Source of the DNA: an uncultured Acidobacteriota bacterium
GTDB taxonomy: Bacteria > Acidobacteriota > Terriglobia > Terriglobales > Acidobacteriaceae
Length of the DNA stretch: 56,814 nucleotides
Reading direction: 5' to 3'
Assembly (NCBI GenBank): GCA_903873705.1
Contig: CAIQPK010000026.1
Coordinates: forward strand, 1 to 56,814
In this document: positions 1 through 10,497 of the stretch, one piece after another
Numbering within the stretch: the stretch's first letter is position 1
Layout of the letters: each line of letters opens with the position of its first letter
Notes under the pieces: model-generated
The model's database searches: none
What the model saw: only the letters and a program-made list of their open reading frames with translations
Told to the model about the DNA's origin: nothing
Translations under genes and position numbers: made by a program

Positions 1-446
1 GCTTCGCGTGAACGATCGACTCCGAGCGCTCCAATGCGCGCTGCGAGCTTTCGATCTGCTCGTCGGTGATCGAACCACCCGAACCGTAGCTGCGGAACTC
101 CTGCAGCCCAGCCGTCACAACCTCAGCAAGGTGCGACTTCTTCGAACGGTCGGCAACCTTGATCGCCTCGTCCAGACGGCCTTCCTTCAGAGCGCCGGCA
201 ACCTTCGGCGCGAATTCGCGCGACTGCTTGCGGGCAGCGGCAAAGTACAGGGCGCGATCGATGATCACGGCCAGCGAGTAGATCGACATGATGAACAGGA
301 TGATGACAACGCCAATGGCGAGCCAGCCCATGTTGTGGAGCAGCTGCATCGGGCTGAAACCGACGGGAGCCGGTGCGGCATCCTGGAAGTACATGGCGAG
401 CGAAGCGGGTACGTGAGCGAAATTTGCGATGTGAGCGAGAATCACG
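1..446 (-). CDS. MotA/TolQ/ExbB-type proton channel protein (3' end missing)
   Basis: This is the N-terminal 148 residues of an ExbB/TolQ-like inner-membrane proton channel; the rest lies outside the window. I place the start at a GTG with AGGAGG nine bases upstream; an ATG 17 codons further in is the alternative. A hydrophobic segment around residues 34-57 (MGWLAIGVVIILF...) is followed by a cytoplasmic stretch with the family pattern of Ala/Lys-rich helices (KVAGALKEGRLDEAIKVA). It follows the TonB-like gene by about 155 bp on the same strand, so the two probably form a TonB/ExbB energy-transduction unit that couples proton flow to outer-membrane transport. ExbB versus TolQ cannot be settled from the fragment. 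Confidence 0.85.
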
Positions 447-602
447 AGGTCTTTCCTCCTGGTTTATCTGTTTCAGAACTTACGGCAACTGCATAAAGTC
501 TTGCCGCATGAGACGGGTAAATGGTTCGGGCAGTTGCAATGCTGTTCCGTCTGCCGGGGTTAGAGGCCTCGGCGGACGGAGCCGCACAATGTATCCGGCA
601 GA

Positions 603-1337
603 TCAACCGCCGTTGAGGTTGAAGTTCACGATCACCGTCGTATCCACTTCGGTGGGTTCGCCGTTCAGAAGATACGGCTTGTACCGCCATCCCTTCACGG
701 CGTCGAGAGCCGCGCCCTTCAGCATTTCCGGTCCGCTGATCGCCTCCAGGCGCTCAATCGTTCCAGTCTTGGAGATGATGGCGTGTAGTGTCACCGAGCC
801 CTGCATGTGGGCAGCGCGAGCGATTGGCGGATACACCGGGTTGTTGCCGGCGATCTTCAAGCCGGCAACCACGCCGCTCGAGATACGCGCCGGGCCCACA
901 GGCTTGGCCGGCTTCACGTCGATCTTGGGTCCGCCGGAGCCAGTGCCCATGCCGCCCAGAATGCCGCTGCCGCCAGTGCCCATGCCGCCCATACCCGCAA
1001 CGCCCATACCGGACGATGGCGGAGGTGCATCTTCCTTGACCACCATGATGTTCTTCGGGATCTTGGTCGGCGCATGCAGGCCCTGGTCGATCTCAGAAAC
1101 CATCTTGATCGGCTGCACCTTCATCGGTGGCGGGGGTGGAGGCGGGGGTGGCGGAGGCGGCGGAGGCGCGCTCAGCGACGCCGTCAGCGAGTTCTTCGGC
1201 AGCGCTTCCGGATACAGCAAGGGAATCAAAATCATCGTCAGCACAACCGCTGCGTTCAAACCAAACGTAGCAATCATCCAGTACTTCGACTTCGTCTTGA
1301 TCTTGCCGCCGGATTCCATCAGAGAGTCTTCAAACAT
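603..1337 (-). CDS. TonB family energy transducer
   Basis: A 244-residue TonB-like periplasm-spanning protein that would carry inner-membrane energy to outer-membrane receptors. The start ATG (MFEDSLMESGGK) has GAGG seven bases upstream; in-frame codons further upstream lack support. One signal-anchor helix lies at about residues 18-40, followed by an unbroken run of 14 prolines near residues 57-71, a Gly/Met-rich linker, and a C-terminal TonB domain from about residue 150 (NPVYPPIARAAHMQGSV, then VKGWRYKPYLLNG). It lies between secF and the ExbB/TolQ-like gene, all on the minus strand. The proline run is encoded by an almost pure GGX repeat on the plus strand and may vary in length between strains. 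Confidence 0.9.
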   Translation of the reverse strand: MFEDSLMESGGKIKTKSKYWMIATFGLNAAVVLTMILIPLLYPEALPKNSLTASLSAPPPPPPPPPPPPPPMKVQPIKMVSEIDQGLHAPTKIPKNIMVVKEDAPPPSSGMGVAGMGGMGTGGSGILGGMGTGSGGPKIDVKPAKPVGPARISSGVVAGLKIAGNNPVYPPIARAAHMQGSVTLHAIISKTGTIERLEAISGPEMLKGAALDAVKGWRYKPYLLNGEPTEVDTTVIVNFNLNGG

Positions 1338-1514
1338 TGAGCAACCTCGGTCCCGATTGGGGAGAGCTTCTTGTCTTAGACACCGTACATCTTCAAATTG
1401 TTCCCGCTTTGGTTCTGGCCCGGCTCCTGCTACTGCTTTTTGCAAATCCATCGGTTCGCCGAGGGATTACCCTCGACTCACCTGTTTTCAGTGGGCCGTT
1501 ACAAAACCCGGGGT

Positions 1515-2468
1515 TTACCGTTTCGCGGCCGGAAGTGATGCCTGCTTGCCGCGCGATGCCCGCCAATCCTGATACGCGACCAGCATCGGTGCCGCTACCG
1601 CGATCGACGAGTACGTGCCGATCAGAATACCGACTACCAGCGCGAAAGAGAAGCCATGCAGAACTTCGCCGCCGAATAGATATAAGCTCAAAACGGTAAG
1701 AAACGTCAACCCGGAGCTGATAACCGTCCTGCTCAGGGTTTGATTGATACTGCGATTCACAACATCCGAAAGCGACTCCCGGCGGTTCGCCGCAAGGTTC
1801 TCCCGAATGCGGTCAAAAACCACAATGGTGTCGTTCATCGAGTAACCGATGAGGGTAAGAATAGCTGCGATAACGGTAAGGGTGATTTCCTGGTTCGTCA
1901 AGCTGAACGCGCCCACCGTTATCAGCGTGTCGTGAAACACCGCTACCACCGCGGCCACGCCGTAGATCAGCTCAAATCGGAACCACAGGTAAATCAGCAT
2001 CCCGATCAGCGAATAGATCGTCGCCAACCACGCCTGGTGCGTCAGCTGCTTGCCCGCCGTCGGCCCCACAATGTCGATCTGCTGAACCGCAAATCCCGAG
2101 TCGTGGTAATTCGTCGTCAGCGCACTCTCTACCGCCGCACGGCCCTGGTCGTGCGCCTGGTCGGTTGCAGTCGACTCCGGCAGCGCGAAGATCACCTCGT
2201 TGCCGCTCTGTCCCGCCGCCTCCGAAACGCGCTGAATCGTAAACCCGCGCACCCCGGCCTGGTCCATCGCCGAGCGGATATGGTCTTCATTCGGCGTCGA
2301 CGTAAACGCCACACGAATATGTGTTCCGCCCTTGAAGTCCACACCCATCGGAATGTGGTGCCAGAACGCCATGCTTAGAATGCCGGCCACGGAGAAAATC
2401 AGAGAAAAGCCGAGGAAATACCACTTCTTCCCCAACCAGTCGATATTTGTAGTGCGAAACAGTTCCAA
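1515..2468 (-). CDS. secF: Protein translocase subunit SecF
   Basis: SecF, partner of SecD in the membrane complex that uses the proton motive force to pull secreted proteins across during Sec translocation. It is 317 residues with a first helix near the N-terminus (KKWYFLGFSLIFSVAG), the periplasmic P1 region opening with GVDFKGGTHIRV, and five further helices including the hallmark GYSMNDTIVVFDRIREN. I chose the TTG start (reading LELFRTTNIDWLG) because GAGGAAAG lies at proper distance; the in-frame GTG 36 bases upstream has no ribosome binding site. It follows secD after a 122-bp gap that holds a heptamer repeat array. Confidence 0.95.
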   Translation of the reverse strand: MELFRTTNIDWLGKKWYFLGFSLIFSVAGILSMAFWHHIPMGVDFKGGTHIRVAFTSTPNEDHIRSAMDQAGVRGFTIQRVSEAAGQSGNEVIFALPESTATDQAHDQGRAAVESALTTNYHDSGFAVQQIDIVGPTAGKQLTHQAWLATIYSLIGMLIYLWFRFELIYGVAAVVAVFHDTLITVGAFSLTNQEITLTVIAAILTLIGYSMNDTIVVFDRIRENLAANRRESLSDVVNRSINQTLSRTVISSGLTFLTVLSLYLFGGEVLHGFSFALVVGILIGTYSSIAVAAPMLVAYQDWRASRGKQASLPAAKR

Positions 2469-2541
2469 TGTACTTTCCTCAACCGGCGCAGGCCCAACCC
2501 GCACCGTTCACTTGCTCGAGCCAGCACCTCTCGGCCACCGG

Positions 2542-2590
2542 CTAATCCCTAATCCCTAATCCCTAATCCCTAATCCCTAATCCCTACCCT
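2542..2590. repeat. Heptamer tandem repeat (CCCTAAT)n between secD and secF
   Basis: Six near-perfect copies of the 7-mer CCCTAAT start directly after the secD stop codon and fill the secD-secF gap. The unit resembles a telomere repeat only by chance; other period-7 arrays with other units occur elsewhere in this window (25937, 41463 and inside tgt). It resembles in kind the short tandemly repeated repetitive heptamers known from cyanobacteria. Confidence 0.9.
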
Positions 2591-4183
2591 TTAGATCGAC
2601 AGCTCAGCCCCGCGACCCTTCTTAGCCAACAGGTAGTCGAAGATCGTGCGCGATACAAACACTGCTGTAAACAGGTTGGCCAGCAAGCCGAACGTCAACG
2701 TCACCGCAAAGCCCTTCACCGGCCCCGTACCGAACAGGAAAAGAATCGCCGCGGAAACAATCGTCGTCACGTGCGTATCGATGATGGTGCCCAGCGCGCG
2801 CTGCATACTGAAGCCGTCCTGCACCGCCGCGGCGGCCGTCTTGCCCAGCCTCAACTCTTCACGAATGCGCTCGAAAATCAGCACGTTCGAGTCCACGCCC
2901 ATACCAATCGTCAGGATGACGCCCGCAATACCCGGCAGCGTCAGCGTAGACCCCGTAAAGCCCATAAAGCCCAGCAGCACCACCAGGTTCAGTATCAATG
3001 CCAGGTCGGCATTGATGCCTGCGCCACGGTAGTACACCAGCATGAAGATCATGACCGCCAACATACCGGCCACCGCTGCCACTACGCCCTGGTGAATGCT
3101 CGCCGCACCCAGCGACGGCCCGATGCTGCGCGTCTCCATCGTCTGGATGCTTGCCGGCAGCGACCCGGTCCGCAGCATCGTGCTCAGGTCTTTAGCCTGC
3201 TGCTGCGTAAAACCGCCGGTGATACGCCCCTGGTCGCGAATCTCCGACTGGATCGTCGCCACTTCGCGCACCTTGTTCTCCAGAACAATCGCCATCGAGC
3301 TGCCCTTGGCTGCCGACGTGTACGCATAGAAACGATTGCCCGCTTCGGTCGTCAGCGTAAAGCTCATGTCCGGACGGCCATTCTCATCGCGCGAAGGTTG
3401 AGCGTCGCGGAAGTCCGGCCCCTCGACAATGCTTGCCCGCTTCAGCACCCAGTATTGATCGGGTCCCGTACCGGTAGCGGAACCCGGCACAACCTCTTCA
3501 TCAGGAGGCAGTACGCCGTTGTTCGCCGTCAGCGCAGCCTGCTCGGAATCGTAAGCCGTTCCACCCACAACTTCATGAATCTCCAGCTTGGCCGTCGAGT
3601 GAATAATCGCGTCCACGCGGGCCGGATCATCCACGCCCGGCAACTCCACCAGGATCTGGTCATCGCCCAGGCCATACTTCTCAATCGTCGGGTCCAGCGT
3701 ACCCAGCGCGTCGATGCGCTGCCGGATAGCTTCAATCGTCACATCCACCGTATGCGTCTTGTTGTCGCGAATCGCCGTCGGCTTCATCGTCAGCGTATAG
3801 CCGCCGCCCGCAGGAGAAGCCACGTCGTAGTTGGCGTAGTCATTGCCTTCCACCACCGACCGCACCGTCGCAGCCGACCCGCCGGTCACCGTAATGACCT
3901 CAGGATGCGCCGGGTCCAGCTTCGTCGCATGCGCTCCGGTCGGAGCCAGCGCCGTATTCAAGCTGGCCGTATCGCGGTCTGTCGTGCTGCCGAGCGCCTC
4001 GTCGGTCATCACCTTCAACACCAGGTGCGTCCCACCCTTCAGGTCAAGCCCAAGGTGGATGTTGCCGTTCGCCAGCGACTTGGCCGGGCTCGTCTTCGGC
4101 AAATTCGTGCCGTAGAAGATCCCATAAATAAAGATCACCAGGATCGCAAAAATAAAGCCTGTCTTACCCTTCAGATTGCCCAT
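2591..4183 (-). CDS. secD: Protein translocase subunit SecD
   Basis: SecD of the SecDF complex, 530 residues. It has an N-terminal helix (GFIFAILVIFIYGIFYG), then IHLGLDLKGGTHLVLKV at the start of the large periplasmic P1 domain, and a C-terminal block of five helices with the family signature GMGVDSNVLIFERIREELRLG near residue 425. Length is in the normal range for non-proteobacterial SecD. The order yajC-secD-secF on one strand is the classical Sec accessory operon. SecD and SecF work with SecYEG in the inner membrane; YajC binds the same assembly. Confidence 0.97.
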   Translation of the reverse strand: MGNLKGKTGFIFAILVIFIYGIFYGTNLPKTSPAKSLANGNIHLGLDLKGGTHLVLKVMTDEALGSTTDRDTASLNTALAPTGAHATKLDPAHPEVITVTGGSAATVRSVVEGNDYANYDVASPAGGGYTLTMKPTAIRDNKTHTVDVTIEAIRQRIDALGTLDPTIEKYGLGDDQILVELPGVDDPARVDAIIHSTAKLEIHEVVGGTAYDSEQAALTANNGVLPPDEEVVPGSATGTGPDQYWVLKRASIVEGPDFRDAQPSRDENGRPDMSFTLTTEAGNRFYAYTSAAKGSSMAIVLENKVREVATIQSEIRDQGRITGGFTQQQAKDLSTMLRTGSLPASIQTMETRSIGPSLGAASIHQGVVAAVAGMLAVMIFMLVYYRGAGINADLALILNLVVLLGFMGFTGSTLTLPGIAGVILTIGMGVDSNVLIFERIREELRLGKTAAAAVQDGFSMQRALGTIIDTHVTTIVSAAILFLFGTGPVKGFAVTLTFGLLANLFTAVFVSRTIFDYLLAKKGRGAELSI

Positions 4184-4265
4184 CTGCCTGTTGTCCTAAA
4201 CCTTCCATCCCGCGCGCTTTCCGCTGCGGCAAATCATTCTAATGCGCCCGGGCTTCGCTTTACTC

Positions 4266-4332
4266 CGCCCCCGGTCTTACTTCGCGAAACTCGGCGTTAA
4301 ACTCCCCGAACTTTGCGTCAAAGCTTTGGCTT
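4266..4332. repeat. Copy 1 of a ~65-bp sequence also found at the 3' end of tgt
   Basis: The stretch between secD and yajC is about 80 percent identical to 7069-7133 (shared core CTTACTTCGCGAAACT, then TTAAACT, CCCGAACT and GCGTCAA). Here it is non-coding and lies just after the yajC stop codon; in the second copy it encodes the last residues of Tgt. Confidence 0.7.
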
Positions 4333-4662
4333 CTAAGCCTTTACATCCTCGTCGGTCGTAACCGCCGCGATCCCGCTCTTCACAATTTCCAGCTTCACAC
4401 TGTCCGGCTGGCAACGCACGACGAAGACATCGTCCTTCACCGCAACCACCGTCCCGCGCACGCCCCCGGCCGTAGTCACCTTGTCGCCGACCTTGATCTG
4501 CGCCAGCTTCGCCTGCCACTGCTTCTGCTTCTTCTGCTGCGGCGCAAAAAGCAAAAAGTACATCGCCACAAAGAAAAGAAGGATGAACGGCAGTCCGCCC
4601 AATGACCCAAAGGCACTGGTGGGATCTGCAAAATACATCGCCAACATGCTCACGCTATCCAT
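4333..4662 (-). CDS. yajC: Preprotein translocase subunit YajC
   Basis: YajC, a small single-helix membrane protein associated with SecDF. With the start at MDSVSMLAMYFADP it is 109 residues, the usual family size. The helix is LPFILLFFVAMYFLLFAPQ at about residues 21-39, followed directly by the basic turn QQKKQKQWQ and the cytoplasmic domain with VGDKVTTAGGVRGTVVAV, both typical of YajC. The frame stays open upstream, but those codons have no homologous character. No strong Shine-Dalgarno is visible, so a start a few codons further in is possible. Confidence 0.93.
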   Translation of the reverse strand: MDSVSMLAMYFADPTSAFGSLGGLPFILLFFVAMYFLLFAPQQKKQKQWQAKLAQIKVGDKVTTAGGVRGTVVAVKDDVFVVRCQPDSVKLEIVKSGIAAVTTDEDVKA

Positions 4663-4920
4663 CCCATCGCCCGGTTCGAGCAGGCAGCAACCAACCTGCC
4701 GCCGATCTCCGGCTCTTTCTTTCACACAACACTGTCGGGAGATTTCACTCACCCGGACTGACCAGCCGCAAACCCTGCGCGCCCAATTTCCAGCGCCGGA
4801 CACACGACCGCCATCCCAGGCAAATCACACCTGAGGCTTAAGCATCGCGTACCACCCCCTGCCTGTCAAGAAAATCAGGCGTTTTGGAGCCATCGGCCCC
4901 GCTTTAGCTCGTCGTTGCTT

Positions 4921-4980
4921 GTTTTTCGCCGTCATCCTGAGGCGCAGCCGAAGAACCCCCGAATTTCGGGGCGGCACGAT
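4921..4980. repeat. Dispersed palindromic element B (copy 1)
   Basis: Sequence beginning GTTTTTCGCCGTCATCCTGA and running through a GCGCAGCCGAAG core to a CCCCCGAATTTCGGGG hairpin. Closely related copies lie at 10757, 19461 and 41695, with a partial copy at 50690 and a variant at 9387. It is intergenic, between yajC and the DUF2007-like gene. Confidence 0.85.
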
Positions 4981-4996
4981 CCCCAAGGACCAGGTG

Positions 4997-5683
4997 CTAG
5001 CTCTCCCCAAACGCCGCTTCCACCACCGCCATCGCCCGTTCCAAATCCTCTTGCCGGACTTCAAACAGCGTCGTCCCGGAGTTCTCTTCCTCATCGTCCT
5101 GCGTCTCGAAGACCATCCCTGCCTCCGTCAGCGCCTTGCGAGCAATCGCCGCATCTGCCGCCTCAAACGTCCCCAGCACCGTCAATTCTTCGCTGAAATC
5201 CTCGCCATCCGCTGGCTCATCGCCCTTGCCATCGCTCTCTTCCGGCGGAAACAATCCCATGTGCCGCCGCAGCGTCTCCTGCGCCTCCAGCAGCCGCACG
5301 CGCTGCACGGACAGGGTCAACCAGTTCGTCTTGACCAAGGGCCCGCCTTCCTCCATCTGCCGCATCGCTGGCTTCACCCACACCGGAATTTCCTGCAACT
5401 CCAGCTCAGCCAGCGCCTTTTCAGCCTCCAGCGCCATGGAGAACGTCGTCAACTCCACCAGCGATGGGTCATTCTCGGACTCCGGCAGCTCCCCATCCGC
5501 GGCATCCGGCGCCACCGGCGCAGCTGCCTCCACTACCAGCCCCCGCGACCGCACTTCCGCCTCAATAACCTGCTGCGCCACCTCGGTCAACCCGGCCTTA
5601 GACCCCGCCAACTCCACCAGTTCCGCATCACTTAACTCGGCATATAACGCCTGCAACCGCTCCCACTCCCGATCCACACCCAT
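4997..5683 (-). CDS. DUF2007-like putative signal-transducing protein, duplicated domain
   Basis: A 228-residue soluble protein with no signal peptide. Residues about 78-150 (LVELTTFSMALEAEKALAEL ... VQRVRLLEAQETL) look like the DUF2007 family of small putative signalling domains. A second, weaker copy spans about residues 165-226 (LTVLGTFEAADAAIARKALT ... EVRQEDLERAMAVVEAAF). The N-terminal 45 residues are helical and acidic. Function is unknown. It lies between yajC and the carboxypeptidase-regulatory-like protein, an insertion into the more usual tgt-yajC neighbourhood. Family assignment rests on motif memory. Confidence 0.75.
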   Translation of the reverse strand: MGVDREWERLQALYAELSDAELVELAGSKAGLTEVAQQVIEAEVRSRGLVVEAAAPVAPDAADGELPESENDPSLVELTTFSMALEAEKALAELELQEIPVWVKPAMRQMEEGGPLVKTNWLTLSVQRVRLLEAQETLRRHMGLFPPEESDGKGDEPADGEDFSEELTVLGTFEAADAAIARKALTEAGMVFETQDDEEENSGTTLFEVRQEDLERAMAVVEAAFGES

Positions 5684-5698
5684 CCCAATCTCCTCGCC

Positions 5699-7003
5699 CT
5701 ACTGACTTGCGGTGGCCGCTCCCGGCGTTGCAGCCGCCTTCACTTCATCCAGCTGCACCGGATCGACCCGCACATCATGATCGCCCATCACCACCGCCTG
5801 CGTCGCCGCCTGGTACCGCTTCACATCCGTCCGAGGCCCCCTCCCACGCCCTCCACCATCTCCGCCCGGCGACGCCGCCGCACTCACCGTCCGGTCCTCA
5901 CCCCGCACCGTCAGCGTGTAATTCCCCGGCGGCAGATATTCAATCCGAAACGTCCCGTCCGTGTCCACGGGCGCATTCCGCGTCAGGCTGCTATCGGAAG
6001 CATCGGCAAGCGTCACATTCCCGCCATTCAGCAAATGCCCGTCTGCCTTCGCCTCCACGCTCCCGGTCAGCGTCTTCAACCCCGCCAGCGCTACCTGCAG
6101 ATCGATGCCGTCCACCGTCTCGCCACCGCGGATCTCCACCACCCGCGCGTCGGTTCTGCGCATCGCATTGGGCGCAAAGACATTCAAAATCTGCCCTGGC
6201 CCGCGAAACCCGCCGCCTCCCCGGGCACCCAGCTGCGCCCGGCCCGACGTCTCCGTCTCCACCATCGCCGCCACGTTATAGCTTCCCGGCGCCACACCCA
6301 CCACCCGGTACACGCCGCGGTCATCCGTAATCGCGGTGCCCCCATCTCCGCCAAAATTACCGCCACCCAACGGCGTAAAGCCGCCCATCTGGCCACCGGC
6401 CGTCGCACTGGTGCTCGACACCACCCGCACCCGCACCGCCACACCCGAAACCGGCGCGCCATCGTCATACACCACCCGCCCCGTCACCACCGCGCCCCGC
6501 ACCAGCGACACCGTCACATCCGCGCTATGTTCTGCCTCTACGTGCGTAAAGGCCGCCCCACTGATCGGCGTTTGCGTCATCCGCGCCACCGCCACCGGAG
6601 AAATATAGCCATTCAGCATCCCGACAACGTAATAATCCCCCGCCGGCACTCCATTCACCACAAACGACCCATCCAGCGCCGTCCGCGCCGTCCCCACCGG
6701 CCGGTAGAGTGCCCGCGGCAGCCGCGACGCAAAGCTGTTCGAAGCATCCACTGTCCCCGCCGTCGGGCCATCCTGCGACAGCACCTGCACCGTCGCAAAC
6801 CGCGCCGGCCGCTGCGTATCCGAGCAATAAACGTGCCCCGTAATCGTCCCCACAGGCTGCTGAACCTGGGCCGCCGGCACCTGCCGCGACAGTTGCGGCG
6901 GCGTACTCGTCTGCGCGACCGCCAGTCCCCCACCCAGCACACCCGCGCAAACCGCCGCAACCCATCGCTGCTTCCTACCCACACCATCCGGCGCCACGAC
7001 CAT
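5699..7003 (-). CDS. Secreted protein with carboxypeptidase-regulatory-like domains
   Basis: A 434-residue exported protein. The start MVVAPDGVG has GGAGAAG close upstream, and its first 30 residues form a signal peptide (RKQR, hydrophobic core, AVAQ cleavage site). An in-frame start 12 codons upstream is possible. The mature part contains repeated beta-sandwich units of the CarboxypepD_reg type: GTITGHVYCSDTQRPARFATV, then GAVVTGRVVYDDGAPVSGVAV and LTGSVEAKADG..., each with the GxVxD pattern, plus FRIEYLPPGNYTLTVRG near the C-terminus. Gly-rich linkers separate them. Such proteins are abundant in Acidobacteria; the role here is probably surface or carbohydrate related but is not shown by the sequence. 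Confidence 0.85.
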   Translation of the reverse strand: MVVAPDGVGRKQRWVAAVCAGVLGGGLAVAQTSTPPQLSRQVPAAQVQQPVGTITGHVYCSDTQRPARFATVQVLSQDGPTAGTVDASNSFASRLPRALYRPVGTARTALDGSFVVNGVPAGDYYVVGMLNGYISPVAVARMTQTPISGAAFTHVEAEHSADVTVSLVRGAVVTGRVVYDDGAPVSGVAVRVRVVSSTSATAGGQMGGFTPLGGGNFGGDGGTAITDDRGVYRVVGVAPGSYNVAAMVETETSGRAQLGARGGGGFRGPGQILNVFAPNAMRRTDARVVEIRGGETVDGIDLQVALAGLKTLTGSVEAKADGHLLNGGNVTLADASDSSLTRNAPVDTDGTFRIEYLPPGNYTLTVRGEDRTVSAAASPGGDGGGRGRGPRTDVKRYQAATQAVVMGDHDVRVDPVQLDEVKAAATPGAATASQ

Positions 7004-7063
7004 AAGCTTCTCCATCCACACCAAGAGCTGTGTTCTCAATAGACGCCCCCACCCCGCATTCGC

Positions 7064-9291
<2,228 letters not shown>

Positions 9292-9294
9292 CAC

Positions 9295-9595
9295 TTCCTC
9301 CTCTAACCTTTTGCCTTCACTGCGTCCTAATCGCCGTTCACTCTTGCCGTTACTCTTGTCATTGCAGTTGCACTTGCCGTTCTTTAGACAATTTCTTCGA
9401 AGAAGAAATTGTCATCCTGAGCGCAGCGAACGGATCTGCTTCACCGCTTTTGCCTTCTCCCGTTGCTGCCGTTGCCTGTCCTTGTTGTTGCCGTTGCTTC
9501 CAGGTACCCCGAGGCTTCAGCCTCGGGTCTCATAACCCGCCACAAAATGGGCTTTAGCCCCTGGGGTATGCCCTCTTCTGTCCCGTCACCAACCT
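9295..9595. repeat. Intergenic mosaic: hexamer repeats, element B variant, element A
   Basis: No gene seen. In order: a short TTGCNN hexamer run (9361-9386); a perfect hairpin with arms GACAATTTCTTC/GAAGAAATTGTC (9387-9413) leading into the CATCCTGAGCGCAGCGAA core of element B; a second hexamer run (about 9455-9500); and element A (9500-9572). Element A has two stem-loops, CCGAGGCTTCAGCCTCGG and one centred on GGGCTTTAGCCCC, enclosed by GGTACCCC...GGGGTATGCC. Confidence 0.85.
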
Positions 9596-9985
9596 CTAAT
9601 CCTCCGGCCGAACTCCCGCGCGCTCCAGCTGTTGCCGCGTATGCTCCAGCGCGCGATCCGTAATTTGCGAAGCCGTCTCAAACTCCCGCTCCGCCACCGC
9701 ACGCTGCTGCGCCTCGGCCTGCCGCTGCTCCCGAACCTCATGCCCGCCAACCACCACGCCAACCGCCAGCACCGCCGCCAGCGCGCTCATTGCCCACACC
9801 GGCTGCACCGGCAGAAAAAACGCCCAGCGATTCTTCCTCTGCCGCCATGGCACCGCACGCTCTTCGTGAACCTCGGCAGCGATCGCCATGAACTTCGCAA
9901 CAGTCTCCGCCCGCGCGTCGACCCGTGTCATCGCCTGCTTCAGCTGCATCTCAAACTCATCGAGCTTTTCGTCATGCTCGCTCAT
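9596..9985 (-). CDS. Putative anti-sigma factor, single-pass membrane protein
   Basis: A 129-residue protein whose ATG overlaps the stop codon of the upstream ECF sigma gene (ATGA), so the two are translationally coupled. Residues 1-55 are charged and helical (KLDEFEMQLKQAMTRVDARA), followed by one membrane helix at about 67-88 (FFLPVQPVWAMSALAAVLAVGVVVGG) and an external helical tail. This layout fits an anti-sigma factor with cytoplasmic N-terminus, but I see no HxxxCxxC zinc motif. Assignment rests on position and topology. Confidence 0.7.
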   Translation of the reverse strand: MSEHDEKLDEFEMQLKQAMTRVDARAETVAKFMAIAAEVHEERAVPWRQRKNRWAFFLPVQPVWAMSALAAVLAVGVVVGGHEVREQRQAEAQQRAVAEREFETASQITDRALEHTRQQLERAGVRPED

Positions 9986-10497
9986 CGCACATACTCCTTC
10001 ATCGTGGTCGCGGCCTTGCGCCGCATCAACTGCAATCCACGCTGCAAATTACTCTTCACCGTTGCCACCGGCTGCGCCAGCAACGTCGCAATCTCATCCG
10101 GCAGCATGTCTTCCTGGTACCGCAACACCACCGCCACGCGCATCGCCTCCGGCAGCGTCTGCAGCAACTCATCCAGCCGCGCCGCCACCCGGTAGTCCAA
10201 CCCGGTTGCCACCGTGTCGGTATGCACTTCGTCCATCCACTCCTCGGCGGCAGCTTCAGGTCGCCGCTGGCGGCTCCGTAGCGCGTCAGTGGCGCGATGC
10301 ACCGTCACCCGCCGCAACCAGAACCGAACATGGTCGTCGCCTTCCAGCCGCTCGCCCGAGCGGTGCAGCTCCAGGAACGCATCCTGCGCCACCTCTTCCG
10401 CCACGCCGAACTCCCCCGTCACACGCAGCGCAATAGAGAACACCATGCTCTGGTGCTGCTCAACAAGCCTGCGAAACGTAACGGTATCGATCTGCAT
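9982..10497 (-). CDS. ECF-family RNA polymerase sigma factor
   Basis: A 171-residue sigma-70 family regulator. Region 2 is at about residues 8-75 (FRRLVEQHQSMVFSIALRVTG, VAEEVAQDAFLELHR, FWLRRVTVHRATDALR) and region 4 at about 108-160 (LLQTLPEAMRVAVVLRYQED, MLPDEIATLLAQPVATVKSN), as in ECF factors. It overlaps its putative anti-sigma gene by 4 bp. It is probably released from that partner by an envelope signal, which is known for the family and inferred here. A repeat-rich 338-bp region lies upstream. Confidence 0.93.
   Translation of the reverse strand: MQIDTVTFRRLVEQHQSMVFSIALRVTGEFGVAEEVAQDAFLELHRSGERLEGDDHVRFWLRRVTVHRATDALRSRQRRPEAAAEEWMDEVHTDTVATGLDYRVAARLDELLQTLPEAMRVAVVLRYQEDMLPDEIATLLAQPVATVKSNLQRGLQLMRRKAATTMKEYVR

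Noticed and set aside
2542-2590. Telomere sequence
   Set aside because: Only about six units, internal, and the unit is CCCTAAT, not an exact telomere repeat; other period-7 arrays exist.
2771-4300. Long Arg/His/Gln-rich open frame opposite secD
   Set aside because: Antisense reading of a C-ending codon gene; no domain, and secD is unambiguous.
9500-9572. Rho-independent terminator
   Set aside because: Stem-loops lack a following T-run; the same element occurs in mixed orientation to genes.
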